24,203 nucleotides of DNA from an uncultured Porphyromonadaceae bacterium (lineage in GTDB: Bacteria; Bacteroidota; Bacteroidia; Bacteroidales; Muribaculaceae). Of the stretch, positions 23,109 through 24,203 are shown in pieces. Position 1 is the stretch's first letter, and each line of letters begins with the position of its first letter. Below the pieces are notes generated by a model. The model did not search any database. It was given only the letters and a program-made list of their open reading frames with translations, and was not told the origin of the DNA. Location: positions 1 to 24,203 of the forward strand of contig CAMWRO010000011.1 in the NCBI GenBank assembly GCA_947176615.1, read 5' to 3'. The position numbers and the translations under genes were made by a program.

Positions 23109-24203
23109 TTGAATAGGATTATTAATCTTATCATTATAATATATTTGAGCATCAGTAATACTCTATATGGGCAAGTCTTGAAAGATAAATATGAGAGTTT
23201 CAAGATGGCTGCCCATATGGAGTATACATCACACCGGAATACATGTAATCAGAAATATGCTGAATTTCTAAGAAATTCTTGGAGTTGGTATGAGGGTAAA
23301 GCTCCAATGCCTGTACCTAAAGAGGAATCACCGGTTCCTCCGAGGCCGTATAATGGAGATAATGGCTTGTCCGACATTAATACCACTCCCATAGAAATAG
23401 AGCCTGTTGATAGTAATCCGCAACCTAAGCCGCTTGAACCGATACGAGAAACCCCCAATCCGAAAGAGGATTGTTTTATGTTTAGTTTCTATGGGCAAAA
23501 ATGTAGTGTAAGATTCCCTGAATTTGCAAATATCAGGTTAAATGATTGTCAGCCTAACCTAATTGCCGAAGGTTGGGAAAGTCTGTGCAATGACGGTATG
23601 AATAATGCCATACGCGACTGTCTGGAAACAAGGATACGTTATAATTTATGTGATTGGGCGTACCTTATGTTCCTTAATCAGCTTGCTCAACAATATTGCA
23701 ACAATACTAATGGAGCAACGTTGCTAACTGCGTTCTTGTATTGTCAGTCAGGTTATCAAATGAGGCTTGCCGTAGATGGAGGCAAATTAATGCTTTTATA
23801 TGGAAGTCGACATCTGATTTATGATAAGGGATATTTCAATATAGATGGGATATGCTTTTATCCGTTAGGCGAGCCGTCAAACTCAATTAGCATTTGTAAT
23901 GCTGCATTTGAGGGAGAAACACCGATGTCTCTGATTATTGACAAGGAGCAGTTGCTGGGAATTGATATGTCTGAAGAACGGACAATAACAGCAGAGCATA
24001 GGGACATGAGCGTAAGCAGTCATGTACCCCAAAGACTTATAGAGTTCTATAATACATATCCAACATCTGCTCTTGACGGCAATCCAATGACGAGATGGGC
24101 AATGTATGCTAATACTCCTTTAGCACAGAAAACGAAAGATAAGCTGTATCCATCTCTCCGTAAGTGCATATCAAAGGATGACAAACTACTCGCGGCAGAA
24201 ATG
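23109..24203 (+). CDS. Exported Cys-rich protein of unknown function, cut by window edge
   Basis: The plus strand is open from a TTG at 23109 to the end of the window (365 codons), with no ATG between the upstream in-frame TAA and the signal peptide. The TTG start gives a standard signal peptide, MNRIINLIIIIYLSISNTLYG followed by Gln (written in parts: hydrophobic residues 4-16, cleavage after LYG). After a Pro-rich linker (about 65-115) comes a domain with many Cys residues (for example CFMFSFYGQKC, NLCDWAYLM, FLYCQSGYQMRL, DGICFYPL). I do not recognise it; the QSGYQMRL...YGSRHLIY part is a little like transglutaminase-fold proteins but I cannot confirm it. It is 57 bases downstream of the caspase gene and likely the same operon. 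Confidence 0.7.
   Translation, partial: MNRIINLIIIIYLSISNTLYGQVLKDKYESFKMAAHMEYTSHRNTCNQKYAEFLRNSWSWYEGKAPMPVPKEESPVPPRPYNGDNGLSDINTTPIEIEPVDSNPQPKPLEPIRETPNPKEDCFMFSFYGQKCSVRFPEFANIRLNDCQPNLIAEGWESLCNDGMNNAIRDCLETRIRYNLCDWAYLMFLNQLAQQYCNNTNGATLLTAFLYCQSGYQMRLAVDGGKLMLLYGSRHLIYDKGYFNIDGICFYPLGEPSNSISICNAAFEGETPMSLIIDKEQLLGIDMSEERTITAEHRDMSVSSHVPQRLIEFYNTYPTSALDGNPMTRWAMYANTPLAQKTKDKLYPSLRKCISKDDKLLAAEM

Overview
The window comes from a member of the Bacteroidetes, most likely order Bacteroidales and possibly Muribaculaceae (the family is a guess from the general look of the proteins). Promoters follow the Bacteroidetes pattern, with a -33 TTTG and a -7 TAnnTTTG about 20 bases apart, several of them almost on top of the start codon. 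Many exported proteins have a Gln right after the predicted signal-peptide cleavage site, and purA follows a fur-family gene. I see no tRNA, rRNA, IS element or CRISPR array.

Region 1 (1-2560, minus strand) is housekeeping: a DUF1015 gene cut by the window edge, purA, and a Fur-family regulator that leads the purA transcript.

Region 2 (2600-10722) is an RNA-repair island and the most interesting part. It holds two RtcB RNA ligases (4421-5674 minus, 8913-10121 plus), two WYL-domain regulators (3432-4343, 7788-8813), the release-factor homologue PrfH overlapping the second rtcB, a PD-(D/E)XK nuclease, a small metallophosphoesterase and a small WG-repeat-like protein. Translationally coupled to the first WYL gene is a 242-residue protein that reads as a degenerate FtsZ: it keeps the T7-loop pattern NxDxxD and the C-terminal FtsZ-like strands but has lost the GTP-binding glycine loops. 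Both rtcB promoters carry the same inverted repeat, TGCGCA-N7-TGCGYA, exactly 9 bases upstream of an identical TTACTTTGC box. At the second copy the repeat also contains the -33 box of the divergent WYL gene. This predicts one WYL regulon covering both ligases. The WYL-ftsZ-like pair has a different, 14-bp-arm palindrome at its own promoter.

Region 3 (10780-18837, plus strand) holds a stand-alone LytTR regulator with a membrane-anchored phosphodiester-glycosidase-like protein, two overlapping lipoprotein genes (one DUF3142-like, one large and repeat-rich), a putrescine operon (a small acidic ORF, agmatine deiminase, N-carbamoylputrescine amidase), a YcxB-like membrane protein and a SIMPL-domain protein.

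Region 4 (18838-24203) opens with a 541-base gene-free stretch that seems to encode a structured RNA or attenuator leader with its own promoter. It is followed by a more AT-rich operon of exported proteins: an LPP20-like protein, a DUF4384-like protein, a lipoprotein, a secreted caspase-like (C14) peptidase with WG-like repeats, and an unidentified Cys-rich protein that starts at TTG and runs off the window.
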